Shown here: in pieces, positions 25,795 to 33,740 of the stretch | How positions within the stretch are numbered: the stretch's first letter is position 1 | Layout: the number at the start of each line of letters is the position of its first letter | Assembly (NCBI RefSeq): GCF_022832375.1 | Contig: NZ_JALHLG010000014.1 | Span: 93,433-157,432 of the forward strand | Direction of reading: 5' to 3' | DNA: 64,000 bases | DNA from: Novosphingobium beihaiense | Lineage (GTDB): Bacteria > Pseudomonadota > Alphaproteobacteria > Sphingomonadales > Sphingomonadaceae | Notes under the pieces: model-generated | What the model was told of the DNA's origin: nothing | What the model saw: the letters and a program-made list of their open reading frames with translations, nothing else | Database searches by the model: none | Position numbers and translations under genes: made by a program

Positions 25795-26811
25795 GTGCGC
25801 CGCGCCATCATTATTTTCCTGCCGCTTGTGGCGATGCTGGCGCTGACATGGGGGCGTTCGCCGCTGCCTGCAGAGCATAACGGCCTTCGCATCCGCGTGA
25901 CGCCGCTGGCGATGCCGCCGCAGCGTATTCTTGCGCGGTATCTGGGGCCATTCCGGTTCGAAGGCGGGTGGCAGCTCCAGTCCCGCAATTCGCAGTTCTA
26001 CGGCTATTCGTCGATGGTTCCGCAACCGGACGGCCGTATCCTGGCCTTGAACGATGCGGGGGGATACCTTGCCTTTTCACCCCCGGGGCACGCGCCTTCT
26101 CCGCCGCGTGCCGGCGAGATCGTCTTCAACGAAGACAGAGGCGGGAAACTGTACCGGGACGTGGAGTCGGTTGCCTATGATCCCGCTACACGCCGTTACT
26201 GGCTGGGGCTCGAAGGGAATAACCAGATCGTCCGTCTGGATGCGCATTTGGCCGAGGAAAAGCGGGTGGCGCCCCGCACTATGCAGGAATGGGGCATCAA
26301 CACCGGGGCGGAGGCCATGGCCCGGCTGCGTGACGGGCGTTTCGTCGTGATCCGGGAGACCACGCGTTCGCTGTTCGATTCGCGCCTGCATGAAGCGGTG
26401 CTGTTCGATGGCGATCCGGCCGAACATCCCGATGGCCACAGATTCCTGTTCGACGGGCCGGACAATTTTTCTGCTGTCGATATGGCCCTGCTGCCCGATG
26501 GCCGGGCGCTGATTCTCATGCGGCGGTTGCTCTGGCCTTTGCCGATGCGCTTTGCCGGACGAATCGTGATCGCCGATACCGCGCAGATCCGGCCTGGCAA
26601 GGTCTGGCACTCGGTGCCGCTGGCCTCGCTCGCGTCGGTGCTTCCCGTGGACAATTTCGAGGCGATAGGCGTCGTATCCCGGCCCGGCGGCAAGGTGACT
26701 GTCTGGCTGATGTCGGACGATAACAAAATGCGGCAATTGCAGCGCACGCTGCTCTGGAAACTCTCCGTGGATACGCGCCGTCTGCCTTGGCCGGGACATC
26801 AGAATCCCTGA
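25795..26811 (+). CDS. Phytase-like esterase-fold exported protein
   Basis: A 338-residue protein starting at GTG, with an N-terminal hydrophobic signal (AIIIFLPLVAMLALTWG). The rest resembles the esterase-like phytase family (PF13449-type propeller): QFYGYSSMVPQPDGRILAL and RYWLGLEGNNQIVRLD. These are exported proteins of unclear substrate. I see no histidine acid phosphatase motif here, so it is a different family from the 57691 gene. It runs 48 bp downstream of the M23 gene. Confidence 0.8.
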   Translation: MRRAIIIFLPLVAMLALTWGRSPLPAEHNGLRIRVTPLAMPPQRILARYLGPFRFEGGWQLQSRNSQFYGYSSMVPQPDGRILALNDAGGYLAFSPPGHAPSPPRAGEIVFNEDRGGKLYRDVESVAYDPATRRYWLGLEGNNQIVRLDAHLAEEKRVAPRTMQEWGINTGAEAMARLRDGRFVVIRETTRSLFDSRLHEAVLFDGDPAEHPDGHRFLFDGPDNFSAVDMALLPDGRALILMRRLLWPLPMRFAGRIVIADTAQIRPGKVWHSVPLASLASVLPVDNFEAIGVVSRPGGKVTVWLMSDDNKMRQLQRTLLWKLSVDTRRLPWPGHQNP

Positions 26812-26871
26812 CAGCGTGCACGCGAAAAGGCGCGCGGAGAACCGCACGCCCTTCGTTGGCTTACCTGTCCG

Positions 26872-26889
26872 GCTCTCCTTGCGGAGAGC
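26872..26889. terminator. Hairpin between the phytase-like gene and rpmB
   Basis: The 7-bp arms GCTCTCC (26872-26878) and GGAGAGC (26883-26889) have a 4-base loop, 10 bp beyond the rpmB stop. There is no T tract on the minus strand, so a Rho-independent role is uncertain. Confidence 0.35.
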
Positions 26890-26898
26890 GGCGGAAAA

Positions 26899-27183
26899 TC
26901 AGGCGGCCTGCTTCTTCTTGAGCTCGCGCTTCACCTTGAGGGCGCGCGGCGAAAGCTTCGTATCCGAAGCCTTGAGCAGCCAGTTGTCGAGGCCGCCGTT
27001 GTGCTCGACCGAGCGCAGGCCGTGGGTCGAAACGCGGAACTTGAAGCTGCGCTCCAGAGCTTCCGACATCAGCGTGACGTTCTGCAGGTTGGGCAGGAAG
27101 ACGCGCTTGGTCTTGTTGTTGGCGTGGCTGACGTTGCAGCCAACCTGACGGCCCTTGCCGGTCAGTTCGCAGATGCGGGACAT
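26899..27183 (-). CDS. rpmB: 50S ribosomal protein L28
   Basis: L28 of 94 residues, starting [20 protein letters not shown] and continuing [15 protein letters not shown], both conserved family segments. It is a late-assembling 50S protein. The C-terminal basic tail ([18 protein letters not shown]) is typical of the alphaproteobacterial form. It diverges from tadA, with about 115 bp between the starts. Confidence 0.97.
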   Translation of the reverse strand: MSRICELTGKGRQVGCNVSHANNKTKRVFLPNLQNVTLMSEALERSFKFRVSTHGLRSVEHNGGLDNWLLKASDTKLSPRALKVKRELKKKQAA

Positions 27184-27298
27184 GTCTACTCTCGCTCGAA
27201 AAAAATCTGTTGCCGTTTGTACGGGAAGGCGCGCCCTTACCGATTCCCCCGCACAAGGTCAAGTTGCATGGCGGAATTCAGCGCGCTAGCGCGTTCCC

Positions 27299-27754
27299 AT
27301 GACTCGCTGGCCGCTTCCCGAATACATGCAGATGGCACTCGCGCAAGCCCGTGAGGCCGCCGATTCGGGCGAAGTTCCCATCGGCGCGGTGGTGGTGAAG
27401 GACGGCCGTGTGATCGCCGCCGGGCGCAATGGCCCGCGCGAAAGCCACGATCCCACCAGCCACGCGGAGATCGAAGCGATTCGCGCTGCCGCGCGCGCGC
27501 TGGGCAACGAACGGCTGGAAGGCTGCGAGCTGTGGGTGACGCTGGAGCCCTGCGCGATGTGCGCGGGCGCCATTGCCCATGCGCGAATCGCCCGGCTCTA
27601 CTACGGCGCTTCCGATCCCAAGGGCGGGGCGGTGGAGCACGGCGCGCGGGTGTTCGAGCACGAACAATGCCTGCACCGCCCCGAAGTCTATCCGGGCATC
27701 GGCGAGGCCGAATCGGCGGACTTGTTGCGGGGCTTCTTTCGCGAGCGGCGCTAA
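27299..27754 (+). CDS. tadA: tRNA-specific adenosine(34) deaminase
   Basis: TadA converts A34 to inosine in tRNA-Arg(ACG), allowing decoding of CGN codons. The 151-residue enzyme has the zinc ligand and proton shuttle motif HAE (in TSHAEIEAI) and PCAMCAGAI, which holds the two cysteines. GEVPIGAVVVKDG is the usual N-terminal deaminase block. The stop overlaps the RNase T2 stop by 4 bp on the opposite strand. Confidence 0.96.
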   Translation: MTRWPLPEYMQMALAQAREAADSGEVPIGAVVVKDGRVIAAGRNGPRESHDPTSHAEIEAIRAAARALGNERLEGCELWVTLEPCAMCAGAIAHARIARLYYGASDPKGGAVEHGARVFEHEQCLHRPEVYPGIGEAESADLLRGFFRERR

Positions 27755-28452
27755 AGCCCCCGCCAGATCTTCAGGCTGGCCGAATCGGACGGGCCGAACT
27801 GCCGCTTGCTGCAACGCTTCGGCATGAAGTCCTTGCCATAGCAGAGCCGCACTTCGCGCAGCCAGCCGGTGCGGCTGAGGTTCACGCCGACGTATTCGGC
27901 TTTCCAGGCCGGATTGTGCGCGACGAACGCCTTGCGCAGATCGCCCACTGTCAGGCCCTTCTGGCGCGAGAGCCGGTCGGCATCGGGCCAGCGGACCGAG
28001 CGCCACAGAATCGCGCTGACCTTGAAATAGAGCTGCGGCGTCTTCGTCATGCACGAGCCGTGCTTGGCCCATTCGTGCACCAGCAGGCCGGGGGAGGGCG
28101 TCATGCACAAGTTGCGCCGCACAACTTCCGGCGAGGGCAGCGGCGTGCCCGCGCACCATTGCGGTGCCGGTCCGCTCTTCGCTTCGGGCCAGAGACCGTG
28201 GAGGATGAATCCGAAGCGCCCGTTGCGGTGCGAACACTGCATGGAACGCGTGTCGCCGCTCGTCTTGCAGTAGTCGGGCGACCAGCTTGCCGCGAGCGTA
28301 TAGCCCGCCACCGGGAGCTTGCGCACGGGCCCGTCCGGCCTGACCGGGCGGATGGGGGCTAAGGTTCGCGGGAGAGCGCACTGATAGGCCTGCGCCATCG
28401 CGGGGGCAGGCAGAAGGCCGAGCAGGATGGCGGCCAGAACGAATAGGCGCAT
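27751..28452 (-). CDS. Ribonuclease T2 family, secreted
   Basis: The 233-residue enzyme starts MRLFVLAAILLGLLPAPAMA, a signal peptide. It has both catalytic segments of RNase T2: FILHGLWPE and HEWAKHGSC, with the two catalytic histidines. Eight cysteines suggest disulfides in the periplasm or outside. It would break down external RNA to nucleotides with 2',3'-cyclic phosphate intermediates. It starts 1 bp after the stop of the small membrane protein gene, in a unit with nadC. An upstream in-frame ATG at 28476 was not chosen because it overlaps that gene. Confidence 0.93.
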   Translation of the reverse strand: MRLFVLAAILLGLLPAPAMAQAYQCALPRTLAPIRPVRPDGPVRKLPVAGYTLAASWSPDYCKTSGDTRSMQCSHRNGRFGFILHGLWPEAKSGPAPQWCAGTPLPSPEVVRRNLCMTPSPGLLVHEWAKHGSCMTKTPQLYFKVSAILWRSVRWPDADRLSRQKGLTVGDLRKAFVAHNPAWKAEYVGVNLSRTGWLREVRLCYGKDFMPKRCSKRQFGPSDSASLKIWRGL

Positions 28453-28453
28453 A

Positions 28454-28861
28454 TTAGCTGAAAATCTCTGGATCAATTTGGCCTTTCCGTCCCCTGCTTC
28501 GCAGCCATTCCGTGGAATCGCGTTGGAACAGTGTGGCGACGGACAACAGGTAGATAGTGGAGGCGATTATTGATGCCACGACATAAAAAGGGCCGAGTGC
28601 GATATAATTTTCATAGTGCCATACCTGATTTACCAGACCTACGGCAGTCAACCCGACGAGCAACCACTTGGCAACATTGCTTGCACGGCGTGCGATGGTG
28701 AACCAGAAGATCAGATTGTAGGCTGCAACCCAGATGATGCCGATAAGGGGCGATGCGGCAGTCTGCCCGCTCTGAACAGCGTGCTGTCTTATGTCTTCAA
28801 ATGAAATCAGTATCGCAAGAGCGCCAATCATTGCGGCAAGCAAGATCAGCCATTCAAACAT
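28454..28861 (-). CDS. Small multi-pass membrane protein, lower GC than neighbours
   Basis: The 135-residue product has about four membrane segments (for example LILLAAMIGALAILISF, LIGIIWVAAYNLIFWFT, YVVASIIASTIYLLSVATL). No family was recognised. Its DNA looks visibly more AT-rich than the flanking genes, a possible sign of recent acquisition. It sits between nadC (26 bp) and RNase T2 (1 bp). A longer frame to 29248 is an artefact from the nadC reverse reading. It may accompany nucleotide or NAD salvage, but no function is assigned. Confidence 0.7.
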   Translation of the reverse strand: MFEWLILLAAMIGALAILISFEDIRQHAVQSGQTAASPLIGIIWVAAYNLIFWFTIARRASNVAKWLLVGLTAVGLVNQVWHYENYIALGPFYVVASIIASTIYLLSVATLFQRDSTEWLRSRGRKGQIDPEIFS

Positions 28862-28887
28862 CCTGATCGATTTTGGACGGGGTGTTC

Positions 28888-29748
28888 TCACAGCGGGGTG
28901 AAGTCCAGCCCGATATCGGCGGCAGGTGCGCTTTGCGTGAGGCGGCCCACCGAGACGTAGGTGACGCCGGTGGCGGCGATGGGGCCGATGGTGGAGAGGT
29001 TCACGCCGCCCGAGGCTTCGGTGGGTACGCGCCCGGCGGTGAGGGCCACGGCTTCGCGCAGCATGTCCGGGCCCATGTTGTCGAGCAGCAGGTGGTGCGC
29101 GCCGGCGGCGATGGCCGGTTCGATCTGTTCGAGATGATCGACCTCGCAGACGATCTGCGCCACGCCTGCCGCTTTCGCGCGCGCGACCGCCGGGCCGACG
29201 CCGCCCGCGACCAGCACATGGTTGTCCTTGATCATCGCCGCATCCCACAGGCCCATGCGGTGGTTCTGCGCGCCGCCCATGCGGGTGGCGTACTTTTCGA
29301 GGTGGCGCAGGCCCGGGATCGTCTTGCGCGTGTCCAGCAGCGTGGCGTGGCCGTTCATCGCCTCGACGTATTCGCGGGTCATCGTCGCAATGCCGGACAA
29401 ATGCTGGACGGTGTTGAGCGCCGAGCGTTCGGCGGTCAGCATCGCCCGGGCGTTGCCGGTCAGGCGCATGAGGTGGGTGCGAGGCTCCACCCGGGCGCCT
29501 TCGGCCACGAGGATCTCGATTTCCATGGCCGGATCGAGCGTGCGGAAAAAGGCCGCCGCGATGGGCAGGCCTGCCACGGTGACGGCATCGCGCGAGTCCA
29601 TGACGCCGGAAAACCGCGCCTCCGCGTCGATCACGCTTTCCGATGTGACGTCATGACCGCCACCGGGAAGGCCGGTGCCGAGGTCTTCGGCTAGGGTTGC
29701 ATCGACGAAGGCGGCGAGATCGAAGCCCGGAATTGAGAATGCGTCCAT
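28888..29748 (-). CDS. nadC: Nicotinate-nucleotide pyrophosphorylase (quinolinate PRTase)
   Basis: NadC makes nicotinate mononucleotide from quinolinate and PRPP in NAD biosynthesis. The 286-residue protein has the typical blocks [36 protein letters not shown] and MIKDNHV. The C-terminal [18 protein letters not shown] is the phosphate-binding end of the alpha/beta barrel. nadA and nadB are not in the window. The symporter gene diverges from it, 92 bp away. Confidence 0.96.
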   Translation of the reverse strand: MDAFSIPGFDLAAFVDATLAEDLGTGLPGGGHDVTSESVIDAEARFSGVMDSRDAVTVAGLPIAAAFFRTLDPAMEIEILVAEGARVEPRTHLMRLTGNARAMLTAERSALNTVQHLSGIATMTREYVEAMNGHATLLDTRKTIPGLRHLEKYATRMGGAQNHRMGLWDAAMIKDNHVLVAGGVGPAVARAKAAGVAQIVCEVDHLEQIEPAIAAGAHHLLLDNMGPDMLREAVALTAGRVPTEASGGVNLSTIGPIAATGVTYVSVGRLTQSAPAADIGLDFTPL

Positions 29749-29840
29749 GGCCCGGTTCTCTTGCGCATCGCCGCGCGATTGTCGAGGGTGCGCCGGATGA
29801 ACGATTGCCGAAAGACCGCGGTATCGTTAGCTTTTGGGCC

Positions 29841-31214
29841 ATGCATCCCGAACTGCTCCACGCGGCGGAAGATCCGCAGGCCGAACGTGCCCTGCCGTGG
29901 TACGCGCACACGTATACGCAAGTGCTGATCGCCATCGTGGCGGGGGCTGCGCTCGGGTATTTCTTCCCGGCGGCGGGCGAGGCGTTCAAGCCGCTGGGCG
30001 ACGGGTTCGTGCATCTCGTCAAGATGATCATCGCGCCGGTCATTTTCCTCTCGATCGTTACCGGCATTGCCGGGATGCGCGATCTGGGATCGGTGGGGCG
30101 CGTGGCCGCCAAGGCCTTTGCCTATTTCTTCGCCTTTTCGACAGTGGCCCTGTTCGTCGGGCTGATCGTGGCCAACGTGGTGCATCCGGGCGCCGGGCTC
30201 AATATCGATCCGGCCTCGCTCGATGCCTCGAAAGTGGCAGGTTATGCGGCCAGGGCGCATGAGAATACCATCGTCGGCTTCCTGCTGGGCGTGATTCCCG
30301 AAAGCCTGCTGTCGTCGCTGACCGACGGCAATATCCTGCAGACGCTGCTGGTGGCGATCCTGTTCGGCGTGGCACTGCCGCTGGTGGGGCCGCGCGGAGA
30401 GCGGATCATCGGTGCGCTGGAGGATCTTTCGCTGGTGGTCTTCCGCATCGTCGCCATCGTCATGAAGGCAGCGCCGCTCGGCGCGTTCGGGGCCATGGCC
30501 TATACGATTGGCAAGCACGGCGTCGAATCGCTGGCGAATCTCGTGTTCCTGGTGGGCACGTTCTATTTCACCTCGATCCTGTTCGTAGTGGTCGTGCTCG
30601 GCATGGTGTCGCTGTGGGCCGGATTTTCGATTTTCCGGCTGATCGCCTACCTCAAGGCCGAGTTGCTGCTGGTACTGGGCACATCGTCTTCGGAAAGTGC
30701 GCTGCCGCTGCTGATCGAGAAGATGGAGCGTGCCGGATGTTCGCGGCCGGTGGCCGGGCTGGTGATCCCCACCGGCTATTCGTTCAATCTCGACGGGACC
30801 AATATCTACATGACGCTGGCCGCGCTGTTCATCGCGCAGGCTTGCAACGTGCACCTCTCGATCGGTGAGCAATTTCTGCTGCTGGGCGTGGCCATGCTCT
30901 CGTCCAAGGGCGCGGCGGGAGTGACGGGGGCCGGGTTCGTGACGCTGGCCGCGACGCTATCCATCGTGCCGTCGGTGCCGGTGGCGGGGATGACGCTGAT
31001 TCTGGGCGTGGACCGCTTCATGAGCGAATGCCGCGCGCTGACCAATTTCATCGGCAATGCCGTGGCCTCGGTCGTGGTGTCGCGCTGGGAAGGCCAGCTC
31101 GATCATGCGAAGCTCAAGGCCGCGTTGTCCGGGAACCTGCCGGAGGAACCGGCCGTTGCGGCGCATGCCCCGGTTTTGCCGCCGCAGGAGGCGGGCGAAC
31201 CCGCAGCGTCCTGA
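29841..31214 (+). CDS. Dicarboxylate/amino acid:cation symporter (DAACS family)
   Basis: The 457-residue protein is a GltPh/DctA-type transporter with about eight helices and two re-entrant hairpins. The signature serine-rich hairpin [10 protein letters not shown], the ion-binding segment [15 protein letters not shown], and the second hairpin [15 protein letters not shown] are all visible. It also has [16 protein letters not shown] near the end. It probably imports C4-dicarboxylates or acidic amino acids with protons or sodium. The start at 29841 fits the family; a longer frame to 29697 overlaps nadC. The gene is convergent with maeB, whose product uses malate. Confidence 0.92.
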   Translation: MHPELLHAAEDPQAERALPWYAHTYTQVLIAIVAGAALGYFFPAAGEAFKPLGDGFVHLVKMIIAPVIFLSIVTGIAGMRDLGSVGRVAAKAFAYFFAFSTVALFVGLIVANVVHPGAGLNIDPASLDASKVAGYAARAHENTIVGFLLGVIPESLLSSLTDGNILQTLLVAILFGVALPLVGPRGERIIGALEDLSLVVFRIVAIVMKAAPLGAFGAMAYTIGKHGVESLANLVFLVGTFYFTSILFVVVVLGMVSLWAGFSIFRLIAYLKAELLLVLGTSSSESALPLLIEKMERAGCSRPVAGLVIPTGYSFNLDGTNIYMTLAALFIAQACNVHLSIGEQFLLLGVAMLSSKGAAGVTGAGFVTLAATLSIVPSVPVAGMTLILGVDRFMSECRALTNFIGNAVASVVVSRWEGQLDHAKLKAALSGNLPEEPAVAAHAPVLPPQEAGEPAAS

Positions 31215-31258
31215 ACGGCAGCCGGGCGATTCCACCTCAAAGTTCATAGCCCTTCTTC

Positions 31259-31343
31259 GTCATGGCGAGGAGGCGAAGCCGGCGAAGCAATCCAGGGCCG
31301 GTCAAACCGCCCTGGATCGCTTCGCCCGCGGCTCGCAATGAGG
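31259..31343. repeat. REP-like palindrome, family C, between convergent genes
   Basis: The arms 31259-31299 and 31307-31343 form a long imperfect inverted repeat. The left arm has GGCGAAGCAATCCAGGG and the right arm has CCCTGGATCGCTTCGCC. The layout (CGTCATGGCGAGG...CTCGCAATGAGG) is that of a known alphaproteobacterial REP family. It fills the space between the symporter gene and maeB, and could also stop both transcripts. Confidence 0.75.
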
Positions 31344-31364
31344 AAGGGAAAGAAGGCTTCGGGT

Positions 31365-33626
31365 TCAGTCCATGATGCCCGCGGCCGCCAGCACCGCGCT
31401 GGTCAGCACGTCGGGCGCGATCGAGGTCATCGGCACGATCTGCACCGGCTTTTCCATGCCCAGCAGCATCGGGCCGATGTTGGTCGCCCCGCCGATCTCG
31501 CGCAGCAGCTTGGCCGAGATATTGGCCGATTGCAGCCCGGGCATGATCAGCACGTTGGCCGGCGCCGAAAGGCGGCAGAACGGGTAGAGCGCCATGATCT
31601 TCGGGTTGAGCGCGGCATCGGGCGCCATGTCGCCATCGTACTCGAAGCCGGGATTCTGGGCGTCGAGGATGTGGACGGCATCGCGGATGGTGTCGAGCCA
31701 CTTGCCCGAAGGGTTGCCGAAGGTCGAATAGCTGAGGAACGCGACGCGCGGTTCGTGGCCCAGCTTGCGGGCGACGGCGGCGGTCTCGGTGGCGATCACC
31801 GCCAGTTCCTCGGCGTTCGGGCGCTCGTTGATGGTGGTATCGGCCATGAACACCGTGTGGTTCTTGCCGACCAGCATATGGATGCCGAAAGGCAGCTTGC
31901 CCTCGGCCGGATCGAGCACGCGGCGCACGTCCTTCATCGAATGCGCGAAGGGGCGGGTCATGCCGGTGATCATGGCATCGCCCACGCCCAGCTTGAGCAG
32001 GCCCGAGGCGAAGACGTTGCGGTCCGTATTGCACATGCGCAGCACGTCGCGCTGCAGGAAGCCGCGGCGCTTGAGGCGCTCGTAGAGCATCTCCACCATC
32101 GGTGCGACATGTTCGGAGACCATCGCGTTTTCGATCTGGTAGCTTTCCGGATCGGCCACGCCCAGCTCGCCCATCAGGTCGAGGATGTTCTGCGTGCGGC
32201 CGACCAGAACCGGCTCGCCATAGCCGAAATCGCGGTACTGGATGGCGGCGCGCAGCACCACTTCATTGTCCGCTTCGGCGAAGATCACCCGCTTCGGGTT
32301 CGCCTTGACCTGGGCATAGACCTTGCTGAGCACCGACGTGGTCGGGTTGAGGCGGGCCTTCAGCTCGTGGCGGTAGGCCTCGAAATCCTCGATCGGTTTT
32401 TGCGCGACGCCCGAATCCATGGCCGCCTTGGCGACGGCGGACGGCACCACTTCCATCAGGCGCGGGTCGAACGGCGCCGGGATGATGTATTCGCGGCCGA
32501 ACTGCTGGGTTTCGCCGTAAGCCGCGGCGACTTCCTCGGGCACCTGCTGGCGGGCCAGCTCGGCGATGGCGTGGGCGGCAGCGATCTTCATTTCTTCGTT
32601 GATCGCGGTCGCATGCACGTCCAGCGCGCCGCGGAAGATGAAGGGGAAGCCCAGCACGTTGTTGACCTGGTTCGGATAGTCCGAACGGCCGGTGGCGACG
32701 ATCGCGTCCGGGCGCACTTCCTTGACTTCGGGCGGAGTGATTTCGGGGTCCGGGTTGGCCATCGCGAAGATGATCGGCTCGGGCGCCATGCCCTGGACCA
32801 TCTCCTGCGTGACGGCGCCCTTGGCCGAAAGGCCGAGGCACACGTCGGCGCCCTGCAGCGCTTCGGTCAGCGTGCGCTTGTCGGTCATGACGGCATGGGC
32901 GGACTTGAACTGGTCGACATTCTCGCGGCCGGGATAGATCACCCCGCGCGTGTCGCAGACCAGCACGTTCTCGTGCCGCACGCCCAGCGACTTGATCAGC
33001 GAGGTGCAGGCCAGCGCCGAGGCGCCCGCGCCGTTCACCACGACCTTGATCTCTTCCAGCTTGCGCCCGGTCAGGTGGCAGGCATTGATCAGACCGGCGG
33101 CGGCGATGATCGCGGTGCCGTGCTGGTCGTCGTGCATCACCGGGATGTTCATCCGCTCGCGCAGCGCCTGCTCGATGATGAAGCACGCGGGGGCCTTGAT
33201 GTCCTCCAGATTGATGCCGCCGAAGCTCGGCTCCATCAGCGCGACCGCTTCGATGATCGCGTCGGTATCCTCGGTGGCCAGCTCGATATCGATGGAATCG
33301 ACATCGGCGAAGCGCTTGAACAGCACCGCCTTGCCTTCCATCACCGGCTTGGAGGCGAGGGCACCGAGATTGCCCATGCCCAGGATCGCGGTGCCGTTGG
33401 AGATCACGGCGACGAGGTTGCCCTTGGCGGTGTAGTCGTAAGCGGTGGCCGGATTGTCGGCGATGGCCTGCACCGGAACGGCGACGCCGGGCGAATAGGC
33501 CAGCGAAAGATCGCGCTGGGTCGCCATCGGCTTGCTGGCGACGATCTCGATCTTACCGGGGCGGATCGTCTCGTGATAGAACAGCGCTTCGCGCTCGGTG
33601 AACTGGACCTTGCTTTTCTCGGACAA
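31365..33626 (-). CDS. maeB: NADP-dependent malic enzyme with phosphotransacetylase-like C-terminal domain
   Basis: The enzyme decarboxylates malate to pyruvate with NADP. It is 753 residues, the long bacterial form. The N-terminal malic enzyme half (roughly 1-425) has SNGTAILGMGNLGALASKP and DDQHGTAIIAAAGL. The C-terminal half resembles phosphate acetyltransferase (AQVKANPKRVIFAEADNE), usually an allosteric domain in this family. The start is TTG at 33626, preceded by AGGAG 7 bases upstream; a frame to 33707 exists without a ribosome binding site. It diverges from mutS. Confidence 0.95.
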   Translation of the reverse strand: MSEKSKVQFTEREALFYHETIRPGKIEIVASKPMATQRDLSLAYSPGVAVPVQAIADNPATAYDYTAKGNLVAVISNGTAILGMGNLGALASKPVMEGKAVLFKRFADVDSIDIELATEDTDAIIEAVALMEPSFGGINLEDIKAPACFIIEQALRERMNIPVMHDDQHGTAIIAAAGLINACHLTGRKLEEIKVVVNGAGASALACTSLIKSLGVRHENVLVCDTRGVIYPGRENVDQFKSAHAVMTDKRTLTEALQGADVCLGLSAKGAVTQEMVQGMAPEPIIFAMANPDPEITPPEVKEVRPDAIVATGRSDYPNQVNNVLGFPFIFRGALDVHATAINEEMKIAAAHAIAELARQQVPEEVAAAYGETQQFGREYIIPAPFDPRLMEVVPSAVAKAAMDSGVAQKPIEDFEAYRHELKARLNPTTSVLSKVYAQVKANPKRVIFAEADNEVVLRAAIQYRDFGYGEPVLVGRTQNILDLMGELGVADPESYQIENAMVSEHVAPMVEMLYERLKRRGFLQRDVLRMCNTDRNVFASGLLKLGVGDAMITGMTRPFAHSMKDVRRVLDPAEGKLPFGIHMLVGKNHTVFMADTTINERPNAEELAVIATETAAVARKLGHEPRVAFLSYSTFGNPSGKWLDTIRDAVHILDAQNPGFEYDGDMAPDAALNPKIMALYPFCRLSAPANVLIMPGLQSANISAKLLREIGGATNIGPMLLGMEKPVQIVPMTSIAPDVLTSAVLAAAGIMD

Positions 33627-33740
33627 GCTAAATCTCCTGCATTCGCCGGAGCCCCTAACGGATGTTCGCGCGACACGATAGGGGAAAGGACAGATCGCGT
33701 GCTTCACAAGAACCGATCACCGGCGCTAACGCTGCCGGGC

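Noticed and set aside
31338..33740. A frame open for about 800 codons antisense to maeB, running into mutS.
   Set aside because: It is a by-product of high-GC codon bias; the reading has no family resemblance before the mutS start at 33741, while maeB is well conserved.
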